A DNA stretch of 64,000 nt from Eustoma russellianum (taxonomy: Eukaryota; Streptophyta; Magnoliopsida; Gentianales; Gentianaceae). The stretch is from the NCBI GenBank assembly GCA_036186865.1, contig AP025062.1:25235437-25299436 (forward strand), read 5' to 3'. Shown piece after piece: positions 1-10,804 of the stretch (position 1 is its first letter; every line of letters starts with the position of its first letter). Both the position numbers and the translations under genes were made by a program. A model generated the notes under the pieces. It did no database searches. It was not told the origin of the DNA and worked only from the letters and a program-made list of their open reading frames with translations.

Positions 1-382
1 TGAGCAAGATTATGAGTATATATAATTATCGAGGGGTGGGACAGATTACGCAAGCTGGGACGAGTGAGCTGTACTCGAGAAGGGATTATGTTGACCGGGA
101 GCTTGTTACTTGGGATAGTCAGATAGACCTCCACCTAGGTTTATTATTTTGATTTTAGTATTTCATATTTGACTTAGTGAGTTTCGTCAACCCTTGTACT
201 TAATTTTATCCTGATGGATTTAATTTAATCGAGACGTTTATTTCTTTTATTATTGTTTATGCGAAAAAATTCTACGTCAGTTCTGATGTGAAAAGAAGTT
301 TGAACGACGCCTTGTAGTCCTCGTAGTAGGCTACGGCGGGTGCACTGTTCCCGATGCTAGGGCTCGGGAGCGGGGCGCTACA
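1..382 (+). repeat. 5' LTR of non-coding gypsy element, 3' portion only
   Basis: Only the last 382 bp are present. They align with 5899-6280 with about 20 differences and end in GGGGCGCTACA immediately before the primer-binding site. Confidence 0.85.
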
Positions 383-384
383 GG

Positions 385-396
385 TGGTATCAGAGC
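385..396 (+). other. Primer-binding site (initiator Met-tRNA)
   Basis: TGGTATCAGAGC lies 2 nt after the LTR end. It is the standard complement of the 3' end of plant initiator Met-tRNA used to prime minus-strand synthesis. Confidence 0.9.
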
Positions 397-3300
397 CAGA
401 CTCCAGATCTGTCTCGGAAACGCAGGATTAACTAGATCACTTAGACATTAAGCTACGATATTTTTTCTTAAAATGACGATTTTACCCTTAAACAACCAAA
501 TAAGGTTAAGCGATGATCTTAGAATTAAGTTGTGATCGGGTTAAGGAGAGCTTGAGCGTTCTTTCGTTTTCTTTAGTTATATACCGTTTTACCCCTGAAC
601 CTCTACATGCAACCCCTAAGCTGTTAGAAATTCCCAAAATACCCTTCTAACTTAGCCTATATTTAAATAAATTTATTTTCGACCGTTCTAAATTCCAAAA
701 AAATGCCGGTAATACATTAACAAGCTGGTCATAGAGGAAATGCTGGTGAGAACCACCAGCATCAGGGGATTATCCTTAAGCACTTGAGGATGCCATGGTC
801 ACCTGACCAACACTTTAGCACAGTAGCACCGGCTGCTAAACTAGCAGGCACCGCCTCCACCAGCACCACACACGGACCGGAAATTGTTTGACAAGGAGAT
901 GCGGAGGAGTGTTGGTACAGCACAACTGACATCGCTGATCACTTGGATCTAATTTCGGAACGAGTTCAAGAGGTAGTACATGTCGAGAGTGTGATCTCCA
1001 AAGCATGGCTCTAGATCTATGGCAGAAATATAGATTTAGGCTATGAGCTTAGCAATTAAGTTACAATTTTGTTCTTAAGTCATAATCTTAGACACAAGTG
1101 ATGATTTGAACATAAACGAAGATCATGAACATAGGTACTGCTCTCAGTTATAAGTGGTAATCCTAAACGTAAGTCACAATCTTAGACATAAGCAACAATT
1201 CTGGTTAAGAATTAACCTTAGACGTAAATACTGAAGGTAGTCATAAGTGTTGATTATTCACCAAGCATGATTTTAGAAATAAAGCATGATATTAGAATTA
1301 AGAAATGATGATGCTACGGACAATCCTAAAAATTAAGTTATGACTGTAGACCTAAAGGTTACGAAACCCGTATACCTACGGTATACCATACAAGTTTACT
1401 TAGTTAACTCAACTAAGTTTGATAATGACCCTTTGCATATTCCATTAGCCGTGACTGTAATAGCTTTAAGTGAATAAGTATATAACTAAAGTACATAAAT
1501 AGTAATGCAGATCAGGATGCTCTACCCTAAGGGCTAATTGACACATCAGTTTGAATATGTGAGGCAATTTTGGACTGCTCCATCACAACCGCAACATGGG
1601 ACTCGGTACCATTAGGGTAAAGTAAAACGGACCCATATCCTTACTTAGACGGTAGCATCAGAGCAGACTTAGGTCTCAATTGAGATAATAGCTACTAAGA
1701 AATGAATTATTATATTATGGAAAATGCTAAGAGAAGATTTATAGAGAAATGATAGTAACTAAGTACCGACTCATAAGTATTATCATGAATAGCGTTTAGT
1801 AAGAGCATCATACGACGGAATTTATAGTCTAGTGTTAAGATGTTGGAATTTAGAATTATTAAGTTAGGCGACGATATTAGTCTCATAATAGATATTGAAC
1901 GATAGCAAAAGACACAAACTGTCTATAACAGGTACATGGGAACGATGAATTGTTACAAGCTTTTAGTTAAGTATTGATTTATAGAAACGTCGAGTTACTT
2001 GACTTGAACTTAGTAGGCTTAAATTAAAATAGAGCAGGCATGCACAAGTAGGGGTTGTTTTTAATATGAACTCGATTAAAATTAGTGGCTCAAACAACCA
2101 AGTAACGAGGTACAATGAATCAGTGTGGCATACGGAAGCTTGGTGAATTAGAAACACCTTAAGTTGATCAATAGTTAGTGTGCCATGCTGTGATTGGGCC
2201 AATTAAAGTTAAAGATTTTATTGTGAGTAGACAAACGTGATACTTATTGAAAACTGTACATAGGATGACTTATAGAATTATACGAAATAGTGAACTGATG
2301 TATGTTACAAGCAGATAAATATTTTATAAAAGCACGTATACCAATGTATAACCATATTTTAACAAGTACCTTAAAAAATGTTGTCTTCGGAAATACCTGA
2401 TTGAGTTTCATTTTTTTAAATATGTATAGTCTACCAACCTTTATAAGGCAAATTCATTTCCGTACTTGTATATCAACATAAAATTTTTAGATCTTTTGAC
2501 GACCCTAAAGAGGGGAAAACTTTTAAAATGTTGATTTGCTTCCAAAAAAAAGACGTGTTTAATTTCTTACACCATATTTCAAATTTCTATTTTTTGTAAG
2601 ATCTATTTTTTAGTCAAAATTAATTGACGACCATCGATATCGCAAGCAGTTTATTTACTAAAATGTTTTCGAAGTATTTACACGCTTGCGATAAACTTAA
2701 CTTTTGAGAAGCCAAAAAAATTAGTTTTCAAAATAAATATATATTTTTAGAAAACGAAAATTACCGTATTCAAATCGTTTTATAAAACCTTATGTTATCA
2801 CGTTTTCAACTATTTTAATGCCATTTCACCAAAATAATTTGCGAACAAGTTGTATCATCGGTTTTATAAGAGGTCATTTGAAACACCTCTTTGCGAACAC
2901 GAGTATATTATTTCGAATCTTTTTTTTTGAAAAAAAAAAGAATGATATTATTTTAAAACAACTAAAGTTATATTTCAAACTATAGCCACGTAGGTCACGT
3001 TTTTATTTAAAAAAAGTATTGTCCATGCACATATTTCGTATATTAGGCTAATGATATTTTTTTCAAGGAAGTAAGGGCATGATCATAGAGTTAGTTCGTA
3101 AGTATATAAGAATTGATTTCGAGAACTCGGTTTTGTGTAACAAGTAACATGTGGGCGTAAATCAAGGATATTAGTTTGGTTAATTATCTAAGGGGATGAA
3201 TCACATATAATGAGTTTAAGAATCCGAAATTGTAGACTACGATAAGTTGAATGATGCACGTCAAGCGGTATAAGTGAAAGTATGTACGTACTAATATAGA

Positions 3301-3790
3301 CAATTAATTAAGGATTGAGCTCTATAAGGACTAGATCACCTTGTAGGATACTAGCGATAACTAAATTGAATCATAGTAGAGTAAAACATATTCTGAAAAT
3401 ACATAGGATTCAGGAGATGAGTCTTGTGAATAAGGCGTTAAGTCAAAGATTGTAGTACACCTAAGAACTGATTTACAAGGATTGCTGATGACCGTAGAGA
3501 TAAGTAAGTTATAGACCGATGATTGGGTTGTAGAACTACTAGTATGATGACAATACCCTTAAGGTTGATTCGATAAGCATATATAGATTAGGTAATGATT
3601 TTAAATAGGTAAAATGACAATGGATCAGAAATTACCGTGTTGGTGTACAAGGAATGATTTTAAGGCCTTTACCTATGATAAAGAAGTGAAGTGTTTAGCA
3701 TGTTGGAAAACGGAAGGGATATTTGGCTTGATCATTATCTAGGTGAAAGGATCAAGTAGAACTAAAATAAGTGTTGACTACATAATATGC

Positions 3791-3822
3791 AAGTTTCGAG
3801 GACGAAACTTTTTAAAAGGGGG
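3791..3822 (+). promoter_or_regulatory. Hairpin plus polypurine tract before the 3' LTR
   Basis: AAGTTTCG-AGGA-CGAAACTT (3791-3810) is a perfect 8-bp stem with a 4-nt loop. It is followed by AAAAGGGGG (3814-3822), the polypurine tract that would prime plus-strand DNA. The same hairpin occurs at 13223-13242 and 30444-30463 next to the tracts of two other gypsy elements. Confidence 0.8.
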
Positions 3823-3830
3823 TAGAATGT

Positions 3831-5028
3831 TGTAACAGTAAGCTTAAAAAAATAATAATTAATTAAATTAATTAATTAATTAAATTATGTTAAATTTAAA
3901 TCTAAAATAAAATACCCCCATTAACTCCCAAAATCTCTCCCACTATTTCCTTCCCATAACCGATTTTTGTCCTCTTATTTTTAAAAAAAAATTAATTAAA
4001 AAAATGAGTCCATAAAGGACTCAGCCGAGCATCACATTCATTTCACACACTATCACTTTTACAAATTGCAAATTTTAGCTGAGAGCAGGGAGGTAGCGGC
4101 AGGGAGAAAAGAAAAAGAAAGGGGAGAGAAAGAAAGAGAGAAAGAGAGAAGAGAAGGGGAAGAAAAGGCCACCCGCACCGAATCCAATCGCTCTACCTAG
4201 GAAACTATTTGTGTGAAAGGTAGGTTACCTTCCCCTCTATCAGATTGCTTTGGATTCTCTCGCATTCTGTATTGGGATTATTTATTTAGCACTGTGTATA
4301 TTCTTTATATGTCTATCATGAATTCTTTATGTTTTGGTATGAAGATTTCATGTTGGCCTTAGATATAGATCACATAGCATGGAAATAGGTTGAAATGGGT
4401 TCGGTTTGTTGAAAAACGAACTTGAAAAGGGCGCGTGTAGCACACGCACGGCTGCCCACACGCGCCCTTGAGCGGCGCGTACTGTTCACGCACCGACGTG
4501 TCACCGGAAAAATGCAGGGGCATTAAAATAAGACCAATGGAACTGGTTTGGGGTTAATCGGAGTTAAAACGAATAAGTTATGAATTTTTGAAAGAAATTA
4601 GAAATTAAGATATTAAAGAAATAAATAAAGAAAAAAAAGATGGCAGGCCGGCCCTGCCTCGGTGAGCAGGCCGGCCCTCAACTGCCTCAGTAGGCCAGAA
4701 ATTGTGGCCCATAACTGTGCTGATTTAAAAAAAAAGGCTAAAGAGGTGCAGGCTGCTGTACAGCAGGCCAGCCTCAGCGGCCCAATGCGCAGGACCATAT
4801 AAAAAAACAGTGGAGCGGGCCAGTTACCTGGCGGGCTGATTGCAAGGTATAAAGGGCCAGTTTTGTTTTAGGGTCTGAATAAAAAAACAGGGGGTTGCTC
4901 TATTTTTAATAATAAAGTGTTAAATTAATAAAATGGTATAACTAATAATTCAAAGGATAAAATAAACAGAAATAAAAAAAACAAAAAAAAACCCTGCGGG
5001 GAATTGTCATCCGAAGGAAAAAATGTAA

Positions 5029-5059
<31 letters not shown>

Positions 5060-6280
5060 GTAGTAGATAAACAGGTAATAGTTAAAAGATATTAATTAAA
5101 TTTAAATTGATATTAATCTTATTTAATGAATATAAAATTTAGAAACCCATTAAATAAATTAAAATAAAAGAAATAAAAATAGTAGGGGAAGATAAAAATA
5201 TTTAAACAAAAGATTTAAGTGTTTGAAAGCCTAGGAAAAATAAAAAAAAGTGTAGAAACCTAAAATAAAGTCTAAAAAGATAAAATAACAGTAGAAGATA
5301 AAATACAGTAATGAACCCCACGCAACATAGGGTAACTACGGAATATAGGTAATACGCAACATAGAACGGAACATGCATCATAGGAGAAACATAAGTGTGA
5401 AAGTGTGACACATTCATGGCACGAGCATTGCACTTGGTCTATGAGCCGTGTGGTCCTACGGGACGTGTGGCCTGACGAGGCGTGTGATGAGTGTTGGTAA
5501 TAATGGTTACCTTCACCTAATAGGACCCGGGACATGCATAGCATAACATGGAAAAGAAAAAGCATAACGTGTGATATTAAATAACTACGTGTGACACAGA
5601 GATAGAAGTGCATGCATCATGAGCTTGTTGCATTTGTTATTGGTGTGATTATTTATCTTGTTATTAAGTTGTTTTAGTGCTACGTTTTGGGATAAAAATC
5701 GGGTCGGGTATGTGCTATTTCCTTATTTATGCTTGATTTCTTTATTATTTATCTGTTTATGCTTTATTGCTTTATTTATCTGCTTCCTGCTTTACGTGCT
5801 TAATTGTTTACCCGACTCAGTATGTGACAGTCCCTTTTTGGGAGGGACGAGTAACCTACGAGTGACTCCCATCACTTAACCCCCACCTCCCCTCCACAGG
5901 TGAGCAGGATTATGAGTATATATAATTATCGAGGGTGGGACATATTACGCAAGCTGGGACGAGTGAGCTGGACTCGAGAAGGGATCATGTTGACCGGGAG
6001 CTTGTTACTTGGGATAGTCAGATAGACCTCCAACTAGGTTTATTATTTTGATTTTAGTATTTCATATTTGACTTAGCGGGTTTCGTCAAACCTTGTACTT
6101 AATTTTATCGTGATGGATTTAATTTAATCGAGACGTTTATTTCTTTTATTATCATTTCCGCAAAAAAATTCTACTTCAGTTCTGATGTGAAAAGAAGTTT
6201 GAATGACGCTTTGTAGTCCTCGTAGTAGGCTACGGCTGGTGCACTGTTCCCGATGCTAAGGCTCGGGAGCGAGGCGCTAC
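3831..6280 (+). repeat. 3' LTR of non-coding gypsy element (about 2.45 kb)
   Basis: It starts TGTAACAG after the polypurine tract and ends GAGGCGCTAC at 6280, where the terminal base is degraded. It contains a GA-rich tract (about 4104-4163) followed by a splice-donor-like AAG|GTAGGT at 4217-4225. It also holds a GC-rich stretch with CCGGCC motifs similar to the LTR at 10805-13204, an (AAT)n microsatellite near 5030-5058, and a short GTGTGG-type array around 5445-5490. Open frames inside it have no protein-family features. Confidence 0.85.
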
Positions 6281-6291
6281 TATATGGATGA

Positions 6292-6453
6292 GTTTGTTAT
6301 GTTAATTTTGAAGTTATTGACGAAACAACCATTATTAAACGTGATAATAATTTCATATTTTCATCTTTGATGGTGGAGTTTGCGGAAAAATGGAACCATA
6401 TGTGTGTGGATCAATTGGATTTCAAGTATTCTACAGAAGAGCATTTGAATTGA
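6292..6453 (+). other. Open fragment of unknown origin between two transposons
   Basis: A 53-codon open stretch follows a stop codon and ends at TGA (6451-6453). Its composition is protein-like (for example VEFAEKWNHMCVDQLDF) rather than low complexity. It lies between the end of a gypsy LTR (6280) and the 3' end of an RTE LINE (6480), so it may be a relic of host sequence or of an unrecognised transposon. I do not recognise the family. Confidence 0.3.
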
Positions 6454-6479
6454 TATTTGAAGTATGAAAACAACTTCAA

Positions 6480-9030
6480 TCATCATCATCATCATCATCC
6501 TGACCCAGTATATCCCAACAACAGCAAAAGCTATCGTTAGGGTCTGGGGAGGGTAAGTGGTCGGCAGACAATACCTCTATCCCAAGGGATAGAGAGTCTG
6601 CTTCCAGTGAGACCCCCGGTTCTATATGTACCTGCATAAATGTCATAATAATAGAGATTTGTTGTGCTAGTGTGTTAGTGAGGAAATTCAAGAAATACAA
6701 AGAAAAGACTTTCGATATTAAAATACATATCACGTGTATATGTACATGTAATGTAAAACAACGGTATAACATACGCAACCAAGTGGAAAGTCAACCTAAA
6801 ACGTAGATAGTGTCTACGCTTATCTATGTCTCTATATATACTCTAAAGTGTCCCTATATATGACCTATACCTCGTTAACCTTAATCTTATGTCTCCATGA
6901 ACTCCTATCCTGTACCATGTCCTCAGAGAGGTGCAAATCTAGTAGGTCGTGCTTAATCTGCTTATCCCAAGTCAGTTTGGGCCTACCTTTACTCCTGTTC
7001 CCCTCTACAATGAGGCTTTCAATTGCTCTGACCGACGCCGTTGTCTGTCTCCGCTTGACATGCCCAAACCATCTCATTCTTCCCTCCCTTATCTTATCTG
7101 CTATACTTGCCACGCCTAACCTTTCTCGAAACACCTCGTTTCTGATCCGGTCTAGCCTTGTATGTCCACACATCCACCTCAACATCTTCATCTCTGCCAC
7201 TTCCATATTCTGTAATTGTGATCTCTTGATGGCCCAGCAGTCTGTCACATATAGCATTGCCGGTCGCACTGCCACCCTATAAAATTTTCTCTTCAATTTA
7301 GTTGGGAAATTTTTGTCACACAGCACCCCTGAGGTAGCCCTCCATCTACACCAGCCGGCTTGAACTTGATGTGCTACATCACTATCTATGTCGCCATTCT
7401 GCTGCACAAATGATCCTAGGTACTTAAACTTACTTACTTGTGGTACCACTTGACCATCGATGGTGAGCTGGCTATCCTCACTGTCTGCAACGCCACTGAA
7501 GTCGCAGTGCAGATACTCAGTCTTAGAACGTCTAATCTTTAAGCCTTTTCTCTCTAAAACACCTCTCCACTGCTCTAGTCTCATACTCAGGGTATGTCTA
7601 CTTTCTGCTACTAATACAATATCGTCAGCAAAAAAGCATACACCACGGAACTGCCTCCTGTATCGGCTTTGACAACTCGTCAAGGACTACTGCAAAAAGA
7701 AATGGGCTCAACGCAGACCCTTGATGGAGACCGACCTCCACCGGAAAGAAGTCCGTAGTCCCCACAGGCGTACGAACGGTTGTTTTTGTCCTAGCATACA
7801 TATCTTTAATTATGTCTATATACTTCACAGGGATCCCTCTTGCATCCAGACTATCCCATATCAGGCTACGTGGCACACTATCATACGCTTTTCAAGATCG
7901 ATGAAAACCATATGTAAATCGCGCTTCTTCTCCCTATACTTCTCCATTAATCTCCTGAGAATGTGTATTGCTTCCGTAGTTGACCTTCCTAGCATAAAAC
8001 CAAATTGGTTCACCGTAACCTGAGTTTCTCTCCTAATTCGAGTGTCGATTACTCTCTCCCATAACTTCATGGTATGACTAAGCAACTTAATCCCTCTATA
8101 GTTTCCACAACACTGTGCGTCTCCTTTGTTCTTATATAGGGGGACCACGACACTCTTTCTCCACTCATCTGGCATCTTTTCTGTTTTGTAAATACGGTTG
8201 AACAGAGTAGTTAGACATTGGACCCCTTCCTCTCCTAAATACTTCCACGCCTCAATAGGTATGTTATCTAGACCGACCGCTTTAGCTCTTCCCATCTTCT
8301 TCAGTGCTCTCATCACCTCTCCTTGTGTGATGTTCTGACAGTCAGGGTTATTATGTTTTTGTTGTTGGTTAGTGGTGCTTTCTCGTCTTTCGTAGTCGGC
8401 ACTACTGCCGTTGAAAAGATTGTGAAAGTATATTTGCCATTTCAACTTGATGTCTTGTGCTTTGACTAACACATGTCCATCTTCTCCTTTTATAAACTTC
8501 ACACCTCCTAGGTCCTGCCTCTTTCGATCCCTAGCTTTGGCAATCTTGAACATATCATGCTCTCCTTCTTTTGTTTCTAGTCTCTGATACATCATTTTAT
8601 AAGCTGCAGTCTTTGCCTCTGTCACTGCCTTCTTCGCCTCCTTCCTGGCGATTTTATAATTCTCCTTCAATCTCACTTTCTCTTCCTCATTTGTGCAGCT
8701 TAACAGCTCTCTAAAAATCTTTTGTTTGTCTTTTATTTTTTGTTGCACATCCTCGTTCCACCACCATGTCTCTTTATGTACGGACGTCTTTCCTGTTGTT
8801 ACCCCGATCATTTCTCTCGCCGCTTGAGTAATAGTAGCCGATATAGCCTCCCACATCTGATTTGTGTCATCAACCAGACGATCTAGTTTCTCAGAGATGA
8901 CCTTGTCTCTGAATATATTAATTTTTTCGTCTTTCAAACTTCCCCATCGAATTCTGGGTGGAAACTTTCCACCCCCTTTACTCCGCTTTTGGCTCAATGC
9001 TATAACTACCACTAATAAACGGTGTATTTT
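6480..9030 (-). mobile_element. 5'-truncated RTE-clade LINE
   Basis: On the minus strand the element reads: tail of the endonuclease region (HRLLV), a long linker, reverse transcriptase, a C-terminal domain, a 3' UTR of about 385 bp, and a terminal (TGA)n tract at 6480-6497. A short simple-repeat 3' end instead of poly(A) is typical of plant RTE elements. Most of the endonuclease is missing, consistent with 5' truncation during target-primed reverse transcription. No target duplication could be found by eye. Confidence 0.85.
6865..9030 (-). pseudogene. RTE LINE endonuclease tail and reverse transcriptase, frameshifted
   Basis: The product would nick DNA and reverse-transcribe the LINE RNA. 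Three open blocks in different frames cover it: 7861-9030 (linker and RT fingers, with motifs AKAVGLDNIPIEAWK and NYRGIKLLSH), 7625-7876 (palm, GLHQGSALSPFLFAVVLDEL), and 6865-7683 (FADDIVLV catalytic loop, then the RTE-typical C-terminal domain with RMRWFGHVKRR). The catalytic Asp pair is still present. Two single-base frameshifts, near 7885 and near 7635, break the frame, so the copy is dead. The C-terminal domain and lack of an RNase H separate it from the L1 element at 39621-56925. Confidence 0.88.
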
Positions 9031-9593
9031 AGCTAATATACTGGCGAAGTTGACGGTGGAGATTGTCGAGAATCTATTGTAGTAGTCGTATACACCGTGA
9101 TCCCGATATACATTAAGGGCATGAACACCATGTTGATAAATAATCCAAGTAGTTATTTATCAACTATAAGAAACATAATAATAGAGGTGTACCTCTTGTT
9201 TCACTGGTCATTGTCATATATCAATTATTTTTTATCTTATCGATTAATATGTGATTAACATTTACTTTTTAACCAGCGTAAAATTTTCATGAAATAACAA
9301 TGATTTTTCAATGACTTAGTTTATTATATAGAAATTGTTGAACAATAGAGTTATTTTTGGTGTGCATCTTGTTAATTAACCAGCGTTTAACTCTTTAATT
9401 GATTTAGAAGACATGCTAGACCTAAAATATTGTGCTTCAATTAGACAGATAAAATAATAAATTAAAACATTAATGCAGATTATTACGTGTCTAAGCTGTG
9501 ATAAACATGGTGATACATGAACATTTGTTGCAAGACTCGAGACTTAGGAGATAGCAAGTTTTTGTGGGTTAATTAGTCAAGTAGACGTATATT
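9031..9593. other. AT-rich unannotated spacer
   Basis: I see no coding, structural or terminal-repeat signal here; the sequence is AT-rich and unique within the window. Confidence 0.5.
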
Positions 9594-10001
9594 CTATTGC
9601 CGAGCATGAATGGAATCCTCTGCGCCCCACTCCTTGTGGTCGACAATGGTCAAATTTGAGGCACTCCCAACGACATAAAACGCAGGCAGCTGCCATTGTG
9701 CTGTCCCACGAGCAAGTATGCTGCTCTCAATTACTGCCCTTGGATTAAGTCCACCTATACAAATGTATGTATATGTGTACACTTTCTTATTTCCCATATA
9801 AATGTATATATGTGTCCAATATAACCTTATGTTTCTTATGTGCCAAATATATGTGTCCAAGATGCAAACAGCCTCTAGAATAAATGGTAAGTTAAGACTG
9901 TTTGCATCAGACCTTGAAGTGATCCGGCCTTTCACAGACTCAACGAAGAACGCATGACCTAGTGCACCGGAGACGTCTTTTGTTCGTGGGGCTTGGATCA
10001 A
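9594..10001 (-). pseudogene. Possible host gene fragment with one intron
   Basis: Two GC-richer, protein-like blocks lie on the minus strand: about 9899-10001 (includes GALGHAFFVESVKGRI) and 9597-9754 (includes IESSILARGTAQWQLPAFYV). An AT-rich 144-nt gap separates them (9755-9898), starting GTCTTAAC and ending GTATAG. Removing it keeps one frame, which ends at TAG (9594-9596). This looks like a piece of an ordinary plant gene rather than a transposon. I do not recognise the family and would not name a function. A SINE abuts it on the right, and no promoter or start codon is evident. Confidence 0.35.
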
Positions 10002-10002
10002 C

Positions 10003-10150
10003 TCGTAAGGTGGCTGCTTTGTGACCTTGAGGTCACGGATTCAAACCGCGAAAACAGTCTCCTACACAAAAAAGTTTAAGGTAAAGCTACGTATATCAGA
10101 TCACGAAGCGATCCGTCTCCTTCCTAAACCCTACACATTGCGGGAGACTA
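10003..10150 (+). mobile_element. tRNA-derived SINE, Au-like
   Basis: A tRNA-like head carries a box A-like segment (GTAAGGTGGCTG) and a pol III box B (GGATTCAAACC, 10037-10047). The body has the order typical of plant Au SINEs: an AACAGTCTC segment, a GGTAAAGCTACGTA segment and a CCTTCCTAAACCC segment. A second copy lies inverted at 20081-20212. The ends are approximate. Confidence 0.75.
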
Positions 10151-10799
10151 GTATGCTAGAAACATCCTGTTTAAGTCCTTTAAGGAGCATCGGTTGAGAA
10201 TATAAGTCGTGTATGTCATATTGTTAAGTTAGTAATTTCAAGTATTTAAACATAGGATTCAGATATTTTGGTTTTTTGGCCATCAGTTATACTGTAATTG
10301 TGTTTTTTCTTTTTGTTTGTACTTGTCGTAGGTCGCATAGACTCTGTTGGCAGCATTAAATTTGATTGAAAATAATATTAAGCATTCTCTTGTTTACATG
10401 TTTTTTAAGCGTATTCCAAGTCATTGATCAGAAATTACTTTTCTGATGCCTCTACATCCGCTTTCTGTTAAATTGCGTCAAGCTGTGTCATTCAACTGTA
10501 ACTTCACAATGTAAGAAGCGCAGCTAATTTAGTAAGTCATTTTGCTTTATTCGATCATATTATAAAGTTAAGGAATAGTGTGTCTCCATTGGAAATAGAA
10601 ACGCTTTTTGTTAAATTATAAATATATAATTGCACACATTCATTACTATTCATTTATTCAAAAGCTCTCATTTTAGGTAATGTACGAGTCCTAAAAACCA
10701 ACTCATTCTGACTGTATATAGGACTCTAGCTGCAAGTTGTAAATCGAGTGATCCACTTTAAGTCCTTGATTAAGTGACAGAGTCTATGTATGACAGTCC
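10151..10799. other. Unannotated spacer before the gypsy insertion
   Basis: This is AT-rich sequence with no supported gene or repeat. It ends in AAATA (10800-10804), the left copy of the target duplication of the 10805-19807 element. Confidence 0.5.
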
Positions 10800-10804
10800 A
10801 AATA

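Larger units (their letters stand above)
383..3830 (+). other. Non-coding interior of LARD-like element
   Basis: About 3.4 kb with no domain-bearing reading frame on either strand; open frames are short and featureless. An ATG at about 703 sits roughly where gag starts in the related elements (320 bp after the LTR) but the frame stops after a few codons. Between about 440-530 and 1035-1350 a degenerate motif of the type TCTTAGACATAAGC recurs many times; it resembles the leader just after the primer-binding site. The rest (2300-3080) is AT-rich. Confidence 0.7.
1..6280 (+). mobile_element. Non-coding Ty3/gypsy-type LTR element (LARD-like), left end outside window
   Basis: Two direct repeats frame the element: positions 1-382 match 5899-6280 with roughly 5% mismatch by eye. 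Both end in a GGGCGCTACA-like terminus, as do the other gypsy LTRs in this window. A primer-binding site matching initiator Met-tRNA lies just after the left LTR and a polypurine tract just before the right LTR. The 3.4-kb interior has no recognisable gag or pol domain, so the element looks like a large non-autonomous derivative of the long-LTR gypsy (Tekay/Del-like) group. Family placement is inferred from LTR termini and the shared hairpin near the polypurine tract. The target duplication cannot be tested because the left end is not in the window. Confidence 0.82.

Noticed and set aside
4613..5879. Several 60-110 codon frames in the LTR at 3831-6280
   Set aside because: Low-complexity, hydrophobic translations of AT-rich LTR sequence, with no conservation signal between the LTR copies.
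10003..10060. tRNA gene
   Set aside because: A box B-like GGATTCAAACC is present, but no cloverleaf can be closed, and the body downstream matches a SINE.
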